A DNA stretch of 64,000 nucleotides, taken from Photobacterium indicum. Lineage in GTDB: Bacteria > Pseudomonadota > Gammaproteobacteria > Enterobacterales > Vibrionaceae. Below are positions 55,533 to 64,000 of this stretch, piece after piece. Numbering within the stretch: position 1 is the stretch's first letter; each line of letters begins with the position of its first letter. The position numbers and the translations under genes are program-made. The notes beneath the pieces were generated by a model. That model saw only the letters and a list, made by a program, of their open reading frames with translations. It had not been told where the DNA came from and did not search any database. The stretch covers positions 1 to 64,000 of the forward strand of contig NZ_PYOC01000008.1 in assembly GCF_003026215.1 (NCBI RefSeq). The letters run 5' to 3'.

Positions 55533-57260
55533 TTATGTCATACGTAGACGATGTACACTTCTATAGGGATAGACATCTTCATATTGACCGTGCGTTATAT
55601 TTTGCTGTAAATACTGCCAATATTTAGCTTCAAATAAATCACTGTGTAATTCATTAAATAAGGCTTTTACTTTGGGGTTTATCAGTAAAAAAGTACGGAA
55701 TTCTTCAGGGAATACGTCGTAAATACCCACGCTATACCAAGGTTCAGCAGACATCTCATCTTCAGGTGTTCGTGGCTCTGGAATTTTACGGAAATTCATC
55801 TCCGTCATATAGCTGATTTCGTCATAATCATAAAATACGACGCGTTTATGACGCGTTACCCCAAAATTTTTGAATAGCATATCGCCAGGAAAAATATTCG
55901 CCGCGGCGAGTTGTTTAATTGCTTTACCATATTCATCAACGGCATCGCGAAGGTCATCATCATTAGCTTGTTCTACATAAATATTGAATGGGATCATTCG
56001 ACGTTCCATGTATAGATGGCTAATAATGATTTGGTCTGACGTTACTTTGATTATAGAGGGAGCAACAGCCAATAGTTCTGCTAATAACTCATCACTAAAG
56101 CGATGGCGTTCAAATGTAAAATGTCGGTATTCCTGAGTATCAGCCATACGACCAACACGATCATGCTCTTTTACCAGTTTATATTTTTCTTTAACCGTGG
56201 CATGACTAATGTCTTTTTGTGGCGCAAATTTATCTTTAATTATTTTAAAAACAAAATCGTAAGATGGCAGGGTGAACACTGACATAACCATCCCTTTGAT
56301 ACCTGGGGCGGTAACAAATTGATCATCAGAATTGTCTAGGTGGGTTAAAAACTCACGGTATAGCTCTGTCTTGCCGTGTTTTTGGCACCCTATTGCCGTA
56401 TATAACTCTGCATTCGTTTTATTGGGAATAAGGTTCGATAAAAAGCGAACAAGCGCACCTGGAGCAGGTGCGTACACCATGAAGTAAGAGCGCGCAAAAC
56501 CAAAGATAATACTCGCATCGTTCACATGGCAGATGCAGGCATCGACGTATAACTGTTTATTACTGTTATTGAGTACAGGTAATACCAAAGGAATTGTTTG
56601 ATATTGTCCACCATGGTTTAGTGTTATTTTTCCAATTAAGTAAGCCGCTTTATTTCTATAAAATGGCTCGCGAATAAGCTCTAACGAGGTGTCATCATTA
56701 AATGCCGCTCCGAACTCTTGCTTAAGGTGGTTGATGATGAGTTTGCTATCACGTTGTTTGTCTTCCCATACTTGGGTAAAGGGCGTGTCGTCTAAAACAC
56801 GATCGAACAAAGACGTTAAACCTGAGTGAGCATGGTAGATGCGAGTCAACTGAGTGGGATAAGTTGGGATCCGGTTTTCTTGCGAGCTATGAACGAAGAG
56901 TTTATCTCGGTTGATATTACGATGTTCAAAAATACGACAATAAACGGAGTTGAAAAAACTTTCTGCAATTTCATATCGTGGATAATCTAACAGTAAATTT
57001 TCATACGATGATTTAACGGCCATTAAAAATGAGCGATTGGCGTAGCGTTCCCCGAGCATTATCTGAATCTGGCTCGTCACTAACCCGACATGATGGTCAT
57101 AAAAACTGATTCGTTTTTTTAACGCCAAATGAACGGAAGACCAATCTTGTTGTTCAAATCGTTCTTGAGCACCAGCGGTTACGTCAAGAAATCGACCATA
57201 CATAGCATCGAAGCCTTGCAAAATGGTATGGGCTACAAGCTGTTCCATTGCTGCTGTCAT
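55533..57260 (-). CDS. aceK: Isocitrate dehydrogenase kinase/phosphatase AceK
   Basis: The product has 575 residues, close to the E. coli length (578). Family blocks seen are [35 protein letters not shown] and [18 protein letters not shown], the last part of the kinase active site. The enzyme phosphorylates and dephosphorylates isocitrate dehydrogenase to switch carbon between the TCA cycle and glyoxylate shunt. It is not in an aceBA operon here but stands alone, divergent from the threonine operon. AGGGAAC lies before the ATG. Confidence 0.95.
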   Translation of the reverse strand: MTAAMEQLVAHTILQGFDAMYGRFLDVTAGAQERFEQQDWSSVHLALKKRISFYDHHVGLVTSQIQIMLGERYANRSFLMAVKSSYENLLLDYPRYEIAESFFNSVYCRIFEHRNINRDKLFVHSSQENRIPTYPTQLTRIYHAHSGLTSLFDRVLDDTPFTQVWEDKQRDSKLIINHLKQEFGAAFNDDTSLELIREPFYRNKAAYLIGKITLNHGGQYQTIPLVLPVLNNSNKQLYVDACICHVNDASIIFGFARSYFMVYAPAPGALVRFLSNLIPNKTNAELYTAIGCQKHGKTELYREFLTHLDNSDDQFVTAPGIKGMVMSVFTLPSYDFVFKIIKDKFAPQKDISHATVKEKYKLVKEHDRVGRMADTQEYRHFTFERHRFSDELLAELLAVAPSIIKVTSDQIIISHLYMERRMIPFNIYVEQANDDDLRDAVDEYGKAIKQLAAANIFPGDMLFKNFGVTRHKRVVFYDYDEISYMTEMNFRKIPEPRTPEDEMSAEPWYSVGIYDVFPEEFRTFLLINPKVKALFNELHSDLFEAKYWQYLQQNITHGQYEDVYPYRSVHRLRMT

Positions 57261-57429
57261 CCGGTTCCCTCCGAATCATTATTGTTTTTTTGTATTAGAT
57301 TAACTATGCAACGGGGAGACGCGAACTGCAATTAAATCTGTTTGTTTTTTATACTTTTTCGGTATAACACATTAATATGTATTCAAGCCCGTATTTATAA
57401 AGAATTTTAAGTATAAAGTTAAAACATTG

Positions 57430-57458
57430 TTGACTCTCGATGTGGGGTAAGGTAAATC
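57430..57458 (+). promoter_or_regulatory. Candidate promoter of the thr operon
   Basis: A TTGACT -35 (57430-57435) and a TAAATC -10 (57453-57458) are separated by 17 bases. This would start transcription about 30 bases before the leader peptide. The -10 match is modest. Confidence 0.5.
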
Positions 57459-57496
57459 TAAAGTAATTGAGAGAATTGAGTAATTCAAAATACATT

Positions 57497-57574
57497 ATGT
57501 TTAACGTTATCAGCACAACCACAACCACAACCATTATTATTACTGGCACGATTATTCGTGTTGGTGCGGGCTGA
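57497..57574 (+). CDS. thrL: thr operon leader peptide
   Basis: A 25-residue peptide beginning MFNVISTTTTTTIIITGT, with eight Thr and six Ile codons. Its TGA stop lies inside the antiterminator strand. The layout matches E. coli thrL: Thr- and Ile-rich, and ending in GAG. It is too short for normal gene calling. Ribosome stalling at Thr or Ile codons would free 57564-57572 to pair with the terminator 5' arm. Confidence 0.9.
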   Translation: MFNVISTTTTTTIIITGTIIRVGAG

Positions 57575-57633
57575 TACGCATAAGATTCTTAAAAAAAAGC
57601 CCGCACTTCTTATTAGATGCGGGCTTTTTTTTT
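57564..57633 (+). promoter_or_regulatory. Threonine/isoleucine transcription attenuator
   Basis: The terminator stem GCCCGCA/TGCGGGC (57599-57605 with 57618-57624) is followed by nine T. The upstream GTGCGGGCT (57564-57572) is a perfect 9-base complement of AGCCCGCAC (57598-57606), giving a mutually exclusive antiterminator. Confidence 0.93.
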
Positions 57634-57718
57634 ACTTTTTAAAATGAAATAGATTTGAACATTACTGGTGCTGTTAATTAGCGAGGTAATGAATAATTAA
57701 GGATATCGGGAGTAGGGA

Positions 57719-60178
57719 ATGCGGGTATTTAAGTTTGGTGGTTCATCGTTATCAGATGCAGAGCGGTTTTTACGAGCGGCAGATATTATTGCCAATAATG
57801 CGCAACAGGGTGATGTGTCTGTCGTGCTTTCAGCGCCAGGAAAAGTAACAAACAAGTTAGTTTCGGTAATAGATAGCACCGTAAAAACTGGCGACGCTGA
57901 TCTTCAGGTCGCTGATTTAGAATCTGTATTTAATGAATTGTTTTCTGGACTTAAAGCGTTAGTGCCAAGCTTTGATAAGGATTTGGTTGATGCAAAGCTG
58001 GCGAGTTCGTTAGGTCAACTTAAGCAGTATGTACACGGTATGAAGTTATTAGGTTTATGCCCTGATAATGTGTACGCAAAAATCATCAGTAAAGGTGAGC
58101 GTTTATCTATTGTTACGATGAAAGCACTGCTGGAAGCTAAAGGTCAACCAGCGAGCTTAATTGATCCTGTTGCTTACTTGCTTGCCCAGGGCGATTACCT
58201 CGAAGCACATGTTGATATCGAAGTGTCGACGCAAAATTTCAAACGAAACCCGCTACCGGAAGGTCACGTTAATATTATGCCTGGCTTTACTGCCGGTAAT
58301 AGTGACGGTGAATTAGTAACGCTAGGGCGTAATGGTTCCGATTATTCTGCAGCAGTATTAGCAGCGTGTCTTCGTGCTGAGTGCTGTGAAATCTGGACTG
58401 ATGTTGATGGTGTCTATAGCTGCGATCCGCGCATTGTGCCTGATGCTCGTTTACTTAAATCCCTAAGTTACCAAGAAGCGATGGAGCTATCTTATTTCGG
58501 TGCGTCGGTTTTACACCCGAAAACAATCGCGCCGATTGCTCAGTTCCATATTCCTTGCTTAATCAAAAACAGTTTTAGTCCACAAGGTGCTGGTACATTA
58601 ATCGGTCTTGATACCGGTGAAGATAATTTGGCGATTAAAGGCATTACGACGCTTAAAAACCTGACCATGGTCAACGTATCGGGTCCAGGAATGAAAGGCA
58701 TGGTTGGCATGGCGGCGCGTGTCTTTGGTGCGATGTCGATTTCTGGTGTGTCAATTGTACTGATTACGCAATCATCATCTGAATACAGTATTAGTTTCTG
58801 TATCGAAAGTGACGATAAAGTTTTAGCGCAACAAGCGCTACAAAACAACTTTGAATTAGAATTAAAAGATGGCCTCTTAGAGCCTATCGAGTTTGTCGAT
58901 GATTCCGCCATAGTGACATTAGTGGGTGACGGCATGCGTACATCGCAAGGGGTTGCTTCACGTTTCTTTACCTCTTTAGCTGAAGTTAACGTGAATATTA
59001 TCGCGATAGCTCAAGGCTCTTCTGAACGTGCAATTTCTGCGGTAATCCCGGCAACTAAAGTGGCTGAAGCGGTAAAGGCATGTCACGAAAACCTGTTTAA
59101 TAGTAAGCACTTCCTTGATGTATTTGTGATTGGTGTGGGTGGTGTTGGCGGTGAGTTGGTTGAACAGATTCGTCGTCAGCAAGTAAAACTCGCCGAAAAA
59201 GGCATTGTTATCCGTGTTTGTGGTTTAGCAAACAGCAAAGGCTTGCTACTTAACAACAATGGTATTCCACTGGAAAATTGGCGTGATCAGGTGGGAGTGG
59301 CGAATGAGCCATTAACACTAGCCCGTATGATCCAACTGGTTCAGCGCCACCATATTATTAATCCTGTCGTGATTGATTGTACGTCTGATCAAGGTATTGC
59401 AGAGCAGTACGTTGATTATCTAGCAGCAGGTTTCCACGTTATTACACCAAATAAAAAAGCCAATACCGCGAGCATGGCGTATTACCATCAATTACGTCAG
59501 GCGGCACGCTCTACTCGACGTAAATTTATGTACGACACAACGGTTGGTGCTGGTTTACCGGTTATTGAAAACTTACAGAATTTGCTGTCTGCAGGTGACG
59601 AACTTTCGCGTTTCTCTGGCATTCTGTCGGGCTCATTATCTTATATCTTCGGTAAGTTAGATGAAGGTATGAGCTTCAGTGATGCAACTACGGTGGCTCG
59701 TGAAAATGGCTTTACTGAGCCAGATCCTCGTGATGATTTATCGGGTATGGATGTCGCACGTAAACTGCTTATTTTGGCGCGTGAAACGGGCTTAGCATTA
59801 GAACTGGAAGATGTTGTCGTCGAGCAGGCATTACCGCCAGGTTTTAATGCAGAAGGCTCTATTGATGATTTCATGGCTCGTTTGCCAGAAGCGAATGCTT
59901 ACTTTGAACAGTTATCGGCAGATGCGGCAAAAGAAGATAAAGTATTACGTTACGTGGGAGAAATTGATCAAGGTAAATGCTTCGTTAAGATTGCAGCAGT
60001 AAACCCTGATGATCCAATGTTTAAAATTAAAGATGGCGAAAATGCCTTGGCATTCTACAGCCGTTATTATCAACCGATTCCACTAGTATTACGTGGTTAC
60101 GGTGCAGGTACAGAAGTGACAGCAGCTGGTGTGTTTGCTGATCTAATGCGTACATTAGGCTGGAAGTTGGGAGTATAA
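57719..60178 (+). CDS. thrA: Bifunctional aspartokinase/homoserine dehydrogenase I
   Basis: The product has 819 residues (E. coli 820). The aspartokinase domain starts at FKFGGSSL (4-11) and runs to about 290. Tandem ACT domains (about 310-455), which bind threonine for feedback inhibition, follow. The homoserine dehydrogenase domain shows the NAD(P) motif [12 protein letters not shown] near 467-478 and NKKANT. It catalyses the first and third steps from aspartate to threonine and methionine. GGGAG lies before the ATG. The thrB ATG follows its stop by two bases, and expression is controlled by the thrL attenuator. Confidence 0.97.
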   Translation: MRVFKFGGSSLSDAERFLRAADIIANNAQQGDVSVVLSAPGKVTNKLVSVIDSTVKTGDADLQVADLESVFNELFSGLKALVPSFDKDLVDAKLASSLGQLKQYVHGMKLLGLCPDNVYAKIISKGERLSIVTMKALLEAKGQPASLIDPVAYLLAQGDYLEAHVDIEVSTQNFKRNPLPEGHVNIMPGFTAGNSDGELVTLGRNGSDYSAAVLAACLRAECCEIWTDVDGVYSCDPRIVPDARLLKSLSYQEAMELSYFGASVLHPKTIAPIAQFHIPCLIKNSFSPQGAGTLIGLDTGEDNLAIKGITTLKNLTMVNVSGPGMKGMVGMAARVFGAMSISGVSIVLITQSSSEYSISFCIESDDKVLAQQALQNNFELELKDGLLEPIEFVDDSAIVTLVGDGMRTSQGVASRFFTSLAEVNVNIIAIAQGSSERAISAVIPATKVAEAVKACHENLFNSKHFLDVFVIGVGGVGGELVEQIRRQQVKLAEKGIVIRVCGLANSKGLLLNNNGIPLENWRDQVGVANEPLTLARMIQLVQRHHIINPVVIDCTSDQGIAEQYVDYLAAGFHVITPNKKANTASMAYYHQLRQAARSTRRKFMYDTTVGAGLPVIENLQNLLSAGDELSRFSGILSGSLSYIFGKLDEGMSFSDATTVARENGFTEPDPRDDLSGMDVARKLLILARETGLALELEDVVVEQALPPGFNAEGSIDDFMARLPEANAYFEQLSADAAKEDKVLRYVGEIDQGKCFVKIAAVNPDDPMFKIKDGENALAFYSRYYQPIPLVLRGYGAGTEVTAAGVFADLMRTLGWKLGV

Positions 60179-60180
60179 AA

Positions 60181-61137
60181 ATGAGTGTTGTTGTTTATGC
60201 GCCAGCATCAATTGGCAATGTAAGTGTTGGGTTTGATGTACTGGGTGCGGCTGTATCACCGATTGATGGCTCTTTGTTAGGTGATCGCGTTGAAGTTGCC
60301 GCTGGTGAGCAACCTTTTACCTTAAAATGCGTAGGTAATTTCGTTGCAAAACTGCCGGTAGAACAAGAAGAGAACATTGTTTACCACTGCTGGTTAGTGT
60401 TTGCTCGTGAGTTAGATAAGAAAAACATCGAATTGAAACCTGTATCGATGACGCTTGAAAAGAATATGCCAATTGGTTCGGGTTTAGGTTCAAGTGCATG
60501 TTCAGTTGTTGCTGCATTAGATGCATTAAACCGTTTTCATGACATGCCGTTGAATGAAGTCGAATTACTGGCTTTAATGGGCGAAATGGAAGCAAAAATA
60601 TCAGGCAGTTTGCATTACGATAATGTGGCACCGTGTTATTTAGGTGGGCTGCAATTTATGGTTCAAGAGCTGGGTATTATTAGCCAGTCAGTGCCTTGTT
60701 TTGACGATTGGTATTGGGTAATGGCTTACCCTGGCATAAAAGTACCAACAGCAGAAGCGCGTGCAATCTTGCCATCTCAGTACCGCCGACAAGATGTGAT
60801 TGCACATGGTCGTTACCTTGGCGGCTTCATTCATGCCTGCCATTCTCAGCAACCAGAGCTTGCAGCAAAAATGGTTAAAGATGTGGTTGCTGAACCTTAT
60901 CGTGAACGATTATTACCAGGCTTTTCAAATGCACGACAATATGCACTGGAAGCAGGTGCCTTGGCTAGTGGGATCTCTGGGTCGGGACCAACCATGTTCA
61001 GTGTATGTAATGACCTAGAAGTAGCAAAACGTATTGCACGTTGGCTCGAAGACAATTATGTTCAGAATGATGAAGGATTTGTCCATGTTTGTCGTTTAGA
61101 CAGCACGGGATCGAAAGTAACAGGAAGTGAGCTATAA
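60181..61137 (+). CDS. thrB: Homoserine kinase
   Basis: The product has 318 residues and belongs to the GHMP kinase family. The ATP-binding motif [12 protein letters not shown] lies near 96-107, the N-terminal [15 protein letters not shown] matches the family, and the C-terminal [10 protein letters not shown] is present. It phosphorylates homoserine for threonine synthase. It is separated by only 2 bases from thrA and by 2 from thrC, so the three genes form one polycistronic unit. Confidence 0.97.
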   Translation: MSVVVYAPASIGNVSVGFDVLGAAVSPIDGSLLGDRVEVAAGEQPFTLKCVGNFVAKLPVEQEENIVYHCWLVFARELDKKNIELKPVSMTLEKNMPIGSGLGSSACSVVAALDALNRFHDMPLNEVELLALMGEMEAKISGSLHYDNVAPCYLGGLQFMVQELGIISQSVPCFDDWYWVMAYPGIKVPTAEARAILPSQYRRQDVIAHGRYLGGFIHACHSQQPELAAKMVKDVVAEPYRERLLPGFSNARQYALEAGALASGISGSGPTMFSVCNDLEVAKRIARWLEDNYVQNDEGFVHVCRLDSTGSKVTGSEL

Positions 61138-61139
61138 CT

Positions 61140-62426
61140 ATGAAGTTGTATAATTTAAAAGAACATCAAGAACAGGTTTCCTTTGGTCAGGCAGTGCGTC
61201 AGGGCTTAGGACGTAATCAAGGTCTGTTTTTCCCATCAGAGTTACCTGATTTGGGTGATGTCGATGCATTATTAGAAATGGATTTTGTTAGCCGTAGCAG
61301 CAAAATCCTTTCCGCCTTTATTGGTGAAGAGCTTACTTCAGAAACCGTTAACCAGATGGTGGGTAACGCGTTCCAATTCCCAGCCCCATTAGCGAAAGTA
61401 AAAGATGGCGTTTACGCTCTAGAGTTATTTCATGGCCCGACATTAGCCTTTAAAGATTTCGGTGGCCGATTCATGGCGCAATCTTTAGCTGCTGTGTCTG
61501 ACAAAGATGGCAAAGTTACTATTTTGACTGCAACATCTGGTGATACGGGGGCAGCTGTTGCCCATGCATTTTATGGCATGGATAATATCAAGGTTGTGAT
61601 CTTATATCCGAAAGGCAAAATCAGCCCGTTACAGGAAAAGTTATTTTGTACATTAGGTCGCAACATCACAACCGTTGCTGTTGATGGCACATTTGATGAT
61701 TGTCAGTCGCTGGTTAAAGCCTCGTTTGATGACGCTCAATTACGCCAAGATGTTGGTCTAAACTCAGCAAACTCAATTAACATCAGCCGTTTAATGGCAC
61801 AGATTTGTTATTACTTCGAAGCCGTTTCTCAGTTGCCTAAAGCACAACGTGAAAATCTAGTGATTTCAGTACCCAGTGGTAACTTTGGTAATTTGACGGC
61901 AGGTTTGTTGGCTAAATCACTTGGTTTGCCAGTGAAGCGCTTTATTGTTGCTACGAATGCGAATGACACCGTGCCACGTTACCTGCAAACGGGTGATTGG
62001 GCTCCAACCTCGACGATTCCAACCATTTCTAATGCGATGGATGTGAGTGAGCCGAATAACTGGCCACGTATCGAAGAGTTATGTCAGTTGAAAGGCTGGG
62101 GGCTTAACGAGCTTGGCTACGGCGCAGTAACAGACGAGCAAACTGCAGAAACGTTGCGTGAAATGAATGCTGATGGTTACTTATGCGAACCGCATGGGGC
62201 GATTGCTTACCGTGTGCTTAACGAACAGTTACAAGATGGCGAAACCGGCTTGTTCTTATGTACGGCGCATCCGGCGAAGTTTAAAGAAGTGGTTGATGAG
62301 ATCCTTGAGCTTGATATCGATCTGCCAGCCCCGCTTGCTAAGCATGGCGCGATGGAGCTGTTATCACTAGAGCGCGATAATGATTTTGAGCAGTTAAAAG
62401 CAGTGTTGCGAAGTGTTCAAGATTAA
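61140..62426 (+). CDS. thrC: Threonine synthase
   Basis: The product has 428 residues and is a PLP enzyme converting O-phosphohomoserine to threonine. The cofactor Lys105 lies in TLAFKDFGGRFM, the phosphate-binding loop reads TSGDTGAAVAHAF, and VPSGNFGNLTAG follows. The length equals that of the E. coli type. It is the last gene of the operon and is followed by a strong terminator. Confidence 0.97.
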   Translation: MKLYNLKEHQEQVSFGQAVRQGLGRNQGLFFPSELPDLGDVDALLEMDFVSRSSKILSAFIGEELTSETVNQMVGNAFQFPAPLAKVKDGVYALELFHGPTLAFKDFGGRFMAQSLAAVSDKDGKVTILTATSGDTGAAVAHAFYGMDNIKVVILYPKGKISPLQEKLFCTLGRNITTVAVDGTFDDCQSLVKASFDDAQLRQDVGLNSANSINISRLMAQICYYFEAVSQLPKAQRENLVISVPSGNFGNLTAGLLAKSLGLPVKRFIVATNANDTVPRYLQTGDWAPTSTIPTISNAMDVSEPNNWPRIEELCQLKGWGLNELGYGAVTDEQTAETLREMNADGYLCEPHGAIAYRVLNEQLQDGETGLFLCTAHPAKFKEVVDEILELDIDLPAPLAKHGAMELLSLERDNDFEQLKAVLRSVQD

Positions 62427-62454
62427 AATGATCTAACATGTTTTTTAGAAATTG

Positions 62455-62486
62455 AAAACGGTAGCCGTAATGGCTACCGTTTTTTT
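62455..62486. terminator. Terminator of the thr operon
   Basis: The 12-bp AAAACGGTAGCC/GGCTACCGTTTT stem has a 5-base loop and T run. It may also serve the convergent symporter gene. Confidence 0.93.
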
Positions 62487-62491
62487 ATGCG

Positions 62492-63673
62492 TTAACTTTC
62501 TTGTTGAACTTCAATCGCAGGCTGTTGTTTTTCATCTTTAGAAAACTTATTAACCCACAATGCGATAGCTCCATCTCCGGTAATATTACAGGCTGTACCA
62601 AAGCTATCTTGAGCCATATACAGTGCAATCATGAGGGCGAGTTCAGCCTCGCCAAAACCGAGCATAGAAGCCATTAATCCTAGAGCTGCCATAACAGCAC
62701 CACCTGGTGCTCCAGGTGCGGCTATCATGGTAATACCAAGCATCATAATGAAGGGTAACATCTCAATTAATGATGGGATGGCAATGTGCTGACTTAATGC
62801 CATAACAGCAGTAGAGCAAGTGACGAGTGTGATGGTTGAACCTGAAAGGTGGATCGTGGCACATAAAGGAATGGTAAAGTTTGCAATAGAATCATCAACA
62901 CCATTCTTTTTTGTTTGGCGCAGGGTAACCGGAATGGTTGCAGCCGACGACATGGTACCAACGGCGGTGAAATAGGCCGGTAGCATGTTTTTGATTAATT
63001 TTATTGGTGACTGACGAAGTACCAACCCCGTTATTGTGTATTGAATGGTAATCCATACCCAGTGCATGATGATGGCTAACGTTAAGACCACACCGAATGT
63101 TTTTAACGTAGTAAAAACTGTTCCTTCCGCTGACATTTCAGCAAACACGCCTGCAATATATAACGGTAAAAATGGAATAATGACTTTTGCCAATAACAGG
63201 TCAATAACATTGCGCCCTTCATCTGCGATTTTTCTTAAATTTTGGCTATCGGTAATACTGATGCCTAATCCAAATAAAAAGGCTGTCGCGAGAGCTGTCA
63301 TTACACCAAATAATGGCGGAATTTCTAATGTTAGAAAGCTTGTTAATTTATCAGAACTGCTGGCGACGGTGGCTGTTGATTCTGGTAATCCTGCGATGAC
63401 AACGCTGGCAACAAGAAAGGCGAGGCTACCTGCAATAATTGTTGAACCGTAAGAGAGTGCGACGGTTTTACCTAATAACGAACCTGAATTTTTAGGTAAG
63501 CTGGCAATACCGCTAGTAATGTAAAAAAGAATAATAAGAGGAATGGTAAAACCGATTAGTTGGCCGCCGAGTTGTTTTATTGTTAGTAGTGTTCGAATTA
63601 TGCTATCCGGCGCAAAAAAGCCGAGTAGGATGCCGACCAAAATACCAGAGATCAATTTTAGTATTAACTTCAT
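62492..63673 (-). CDS. Dicarboxylate/amino acid:cation symporter (DAACS family)
   Basis: The product has 393 residues. The start at 63673 (MKLILKLISGILVG) is chosen because AGGAG lies 8 bases before it; a longer opening adds 30 unlikely residues. The family fold shows eight membrane helices with two re-entrant loops. The Ser-rich hairpin motif reads GTMSSAATIPVT, and the later motifs are APGAPGGAVMAA and DSFGTACNITGDG. The substrate may be glutamate, aspartate, serine/threonine or dicarboxylates with Na+ or H+. Its neighbour thrC makes threonine but there is no direct evidence of a link. Confidence 0.88.
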   Translation of the reverse strand: MKLILKLISGILVGILLGFFAPDSIIRTLLTIKQLGGQLIGFTIPLIILFYITSGIASLPKNSGSLLGKTVALSYGSTIIAGSLAFLVASVVIAGLPESTATVASSSDKLTSFLTLEIPPLFGVMTALATAFLFGLGISITDSQNLRKIADEGRNVIDLLLAKVIIPFLPLYIAGVFAEMSAEGTVFTTLKTFGVVLTLAIIMHWVWITIQYTITGLVLRQSPIKLIKNMLPAYFTAVGTMSSAATIPVTLRQTKKNGVDDSIANFTIPLCATIHLSGSTITLVTCSTAVMALSQHIAIPSLIEMLPFIMMLGITMIAAPGAPGGAVMAALGLMASMLGFGEAELALMIALYMAQDSFGTACNITGDGAIALWVNKFSKDEKQQPAIEVQQES

Positions 63674-63923
63674 AAAGCTGGCTCCTGAAAGGGAATGTTT
63701 TAAGAAATTTATGCTGCGTATTGTTCTTTGCCTAACTATCTGTACAAAAAGCAATGATGGCAATGTACGCTAAATTTAGTGGTATTGTCTGTTATTTGGT
63801 CGGTATTGAGAGGTGAATATTAAAAATATCCATATTTGTGATATGAATGCCATACTGAAAACTAAGCTGATATTAAAGAGGGAGGTAGATTAAAGGCGGC
63901 ATGGTTTGATGAATAACAGGCAT
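63674..63923. other. Intergenic region upstream of the symporter gene
   Basis: About 250 AT-rich bases presumably containing the symporter promoter. No gene or clear operator was recognised. Confidence 0.5.
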
Positions 63924-63947
63924 AAAAAACGGCACCTTAGGCACCGT
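63924..63947 (-). terminator. Terminator of a minus-strand gene lying beyond the right edge
   Basis: On the minus strand ACGGTGCC and GGTGCCGT form a stem that includes two G-U pairs and is followed by six T. On the plus strand the same positions would be C-A mismatches, so it works only for the minus strand. Confidence 0.7.
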
Positions 63948-64000
63948 CCTATTTATACATTTATCTAATAGCTAAATTACAGGCTGCTAGTGAAAGTACG

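Noticed and set aside
57349..57549. A 66-codon minus-strand open frame
   Set aside because: It overlaps the thr promoter and leader on the opposite strand; its Val-rich start is the antisense of the Thr codons.

Overview
The window is a chromosomal segment of a Vibrionaceae gamma-proteobacterium, most likely Photobacterium or a close relative. The evidence is an intact chitin-disaccharide catabolic operon next to a full-length ChiS sensor, two tandem glutamate synthase sets, an arcB/arcA neighbourhood linked to yhcC and gltB, and a TyrZ-type tyrosyl-tRNA synthetase. No phage, insertion sequence, CRISPR array or defence island was recognised. Most of the window is ordinary core genome.

Layout. 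(1) 1-500: the 3' part of a tRNA-Asp gene, followed by two nearly identical degenerate copies of the same tRNA-plus-terminator unit that carry the same insertions. (2) 536-922: a small membrane protein of unknown function. (3) 1321-15683 (minus): a ten-gene operon that imports and degrades (GlcNAc)2 and related dimers: periplasmic binding protein, two permeases, two ATPases, GH9 glucosaminidase-like enzyme, GlcNAc kinase, GH20 hexosaminidase, GH94 chitobiose phosphorylase and a hexose-phosphate mutase. A 770-base control region with a CRP-like site and a direct repeat lies upstream, followed by chiS. (4) 20137-33431: housekeeping genes: rsmC, an AI-2E-family transporter, an unlisted 33-residue Cys-rich membrane peptide, hemL, clcA, erpA, an M23 endopeptidase, tyrS, a DedA protein, a VOC protein, a TRIC/UPF0126 channel, and a BtuF/CbiB/MtnN operon. 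(5) 33616-45952 (minus): two complete gltBD pairs of different subfamilies. (6) 46600-54811: yhcC, a diguanylate cyclase, arcB, a lipoprotein, arcA (minus), a DUF3293 protein and an RraA-like protein. (7) 54910-57260 (minus): a small beta-barrel-like protein and a stand-alone aceK. (8) 57430-62426: the threonine operon thrLABC with a complete attenuator. (9) 62492-63673 (minus): a DAACS-type symporter.

How the genes work together. The chitin block couples sensing (periplasmic binding protein and ChiS) to uptake and to phosphorolysis and hydrolysis, yielding GlcNAc-6-P. The two GOGAT sets, the Thr operon and the cobalamin/MTA genes form a nitrogen and one-carbon/amino-acid block. ArcB/ArcA with an FNR box and AceK connect redox state to carbon flux. 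The points most worth a second look are the insertion-bearing tRNA-Asp repeats, an ArcB with Ile instead of the second redox Cys, a G10 tract inside the NADPH-binding motif of one gltD, the 33-residue peptide, and several candidate operators.
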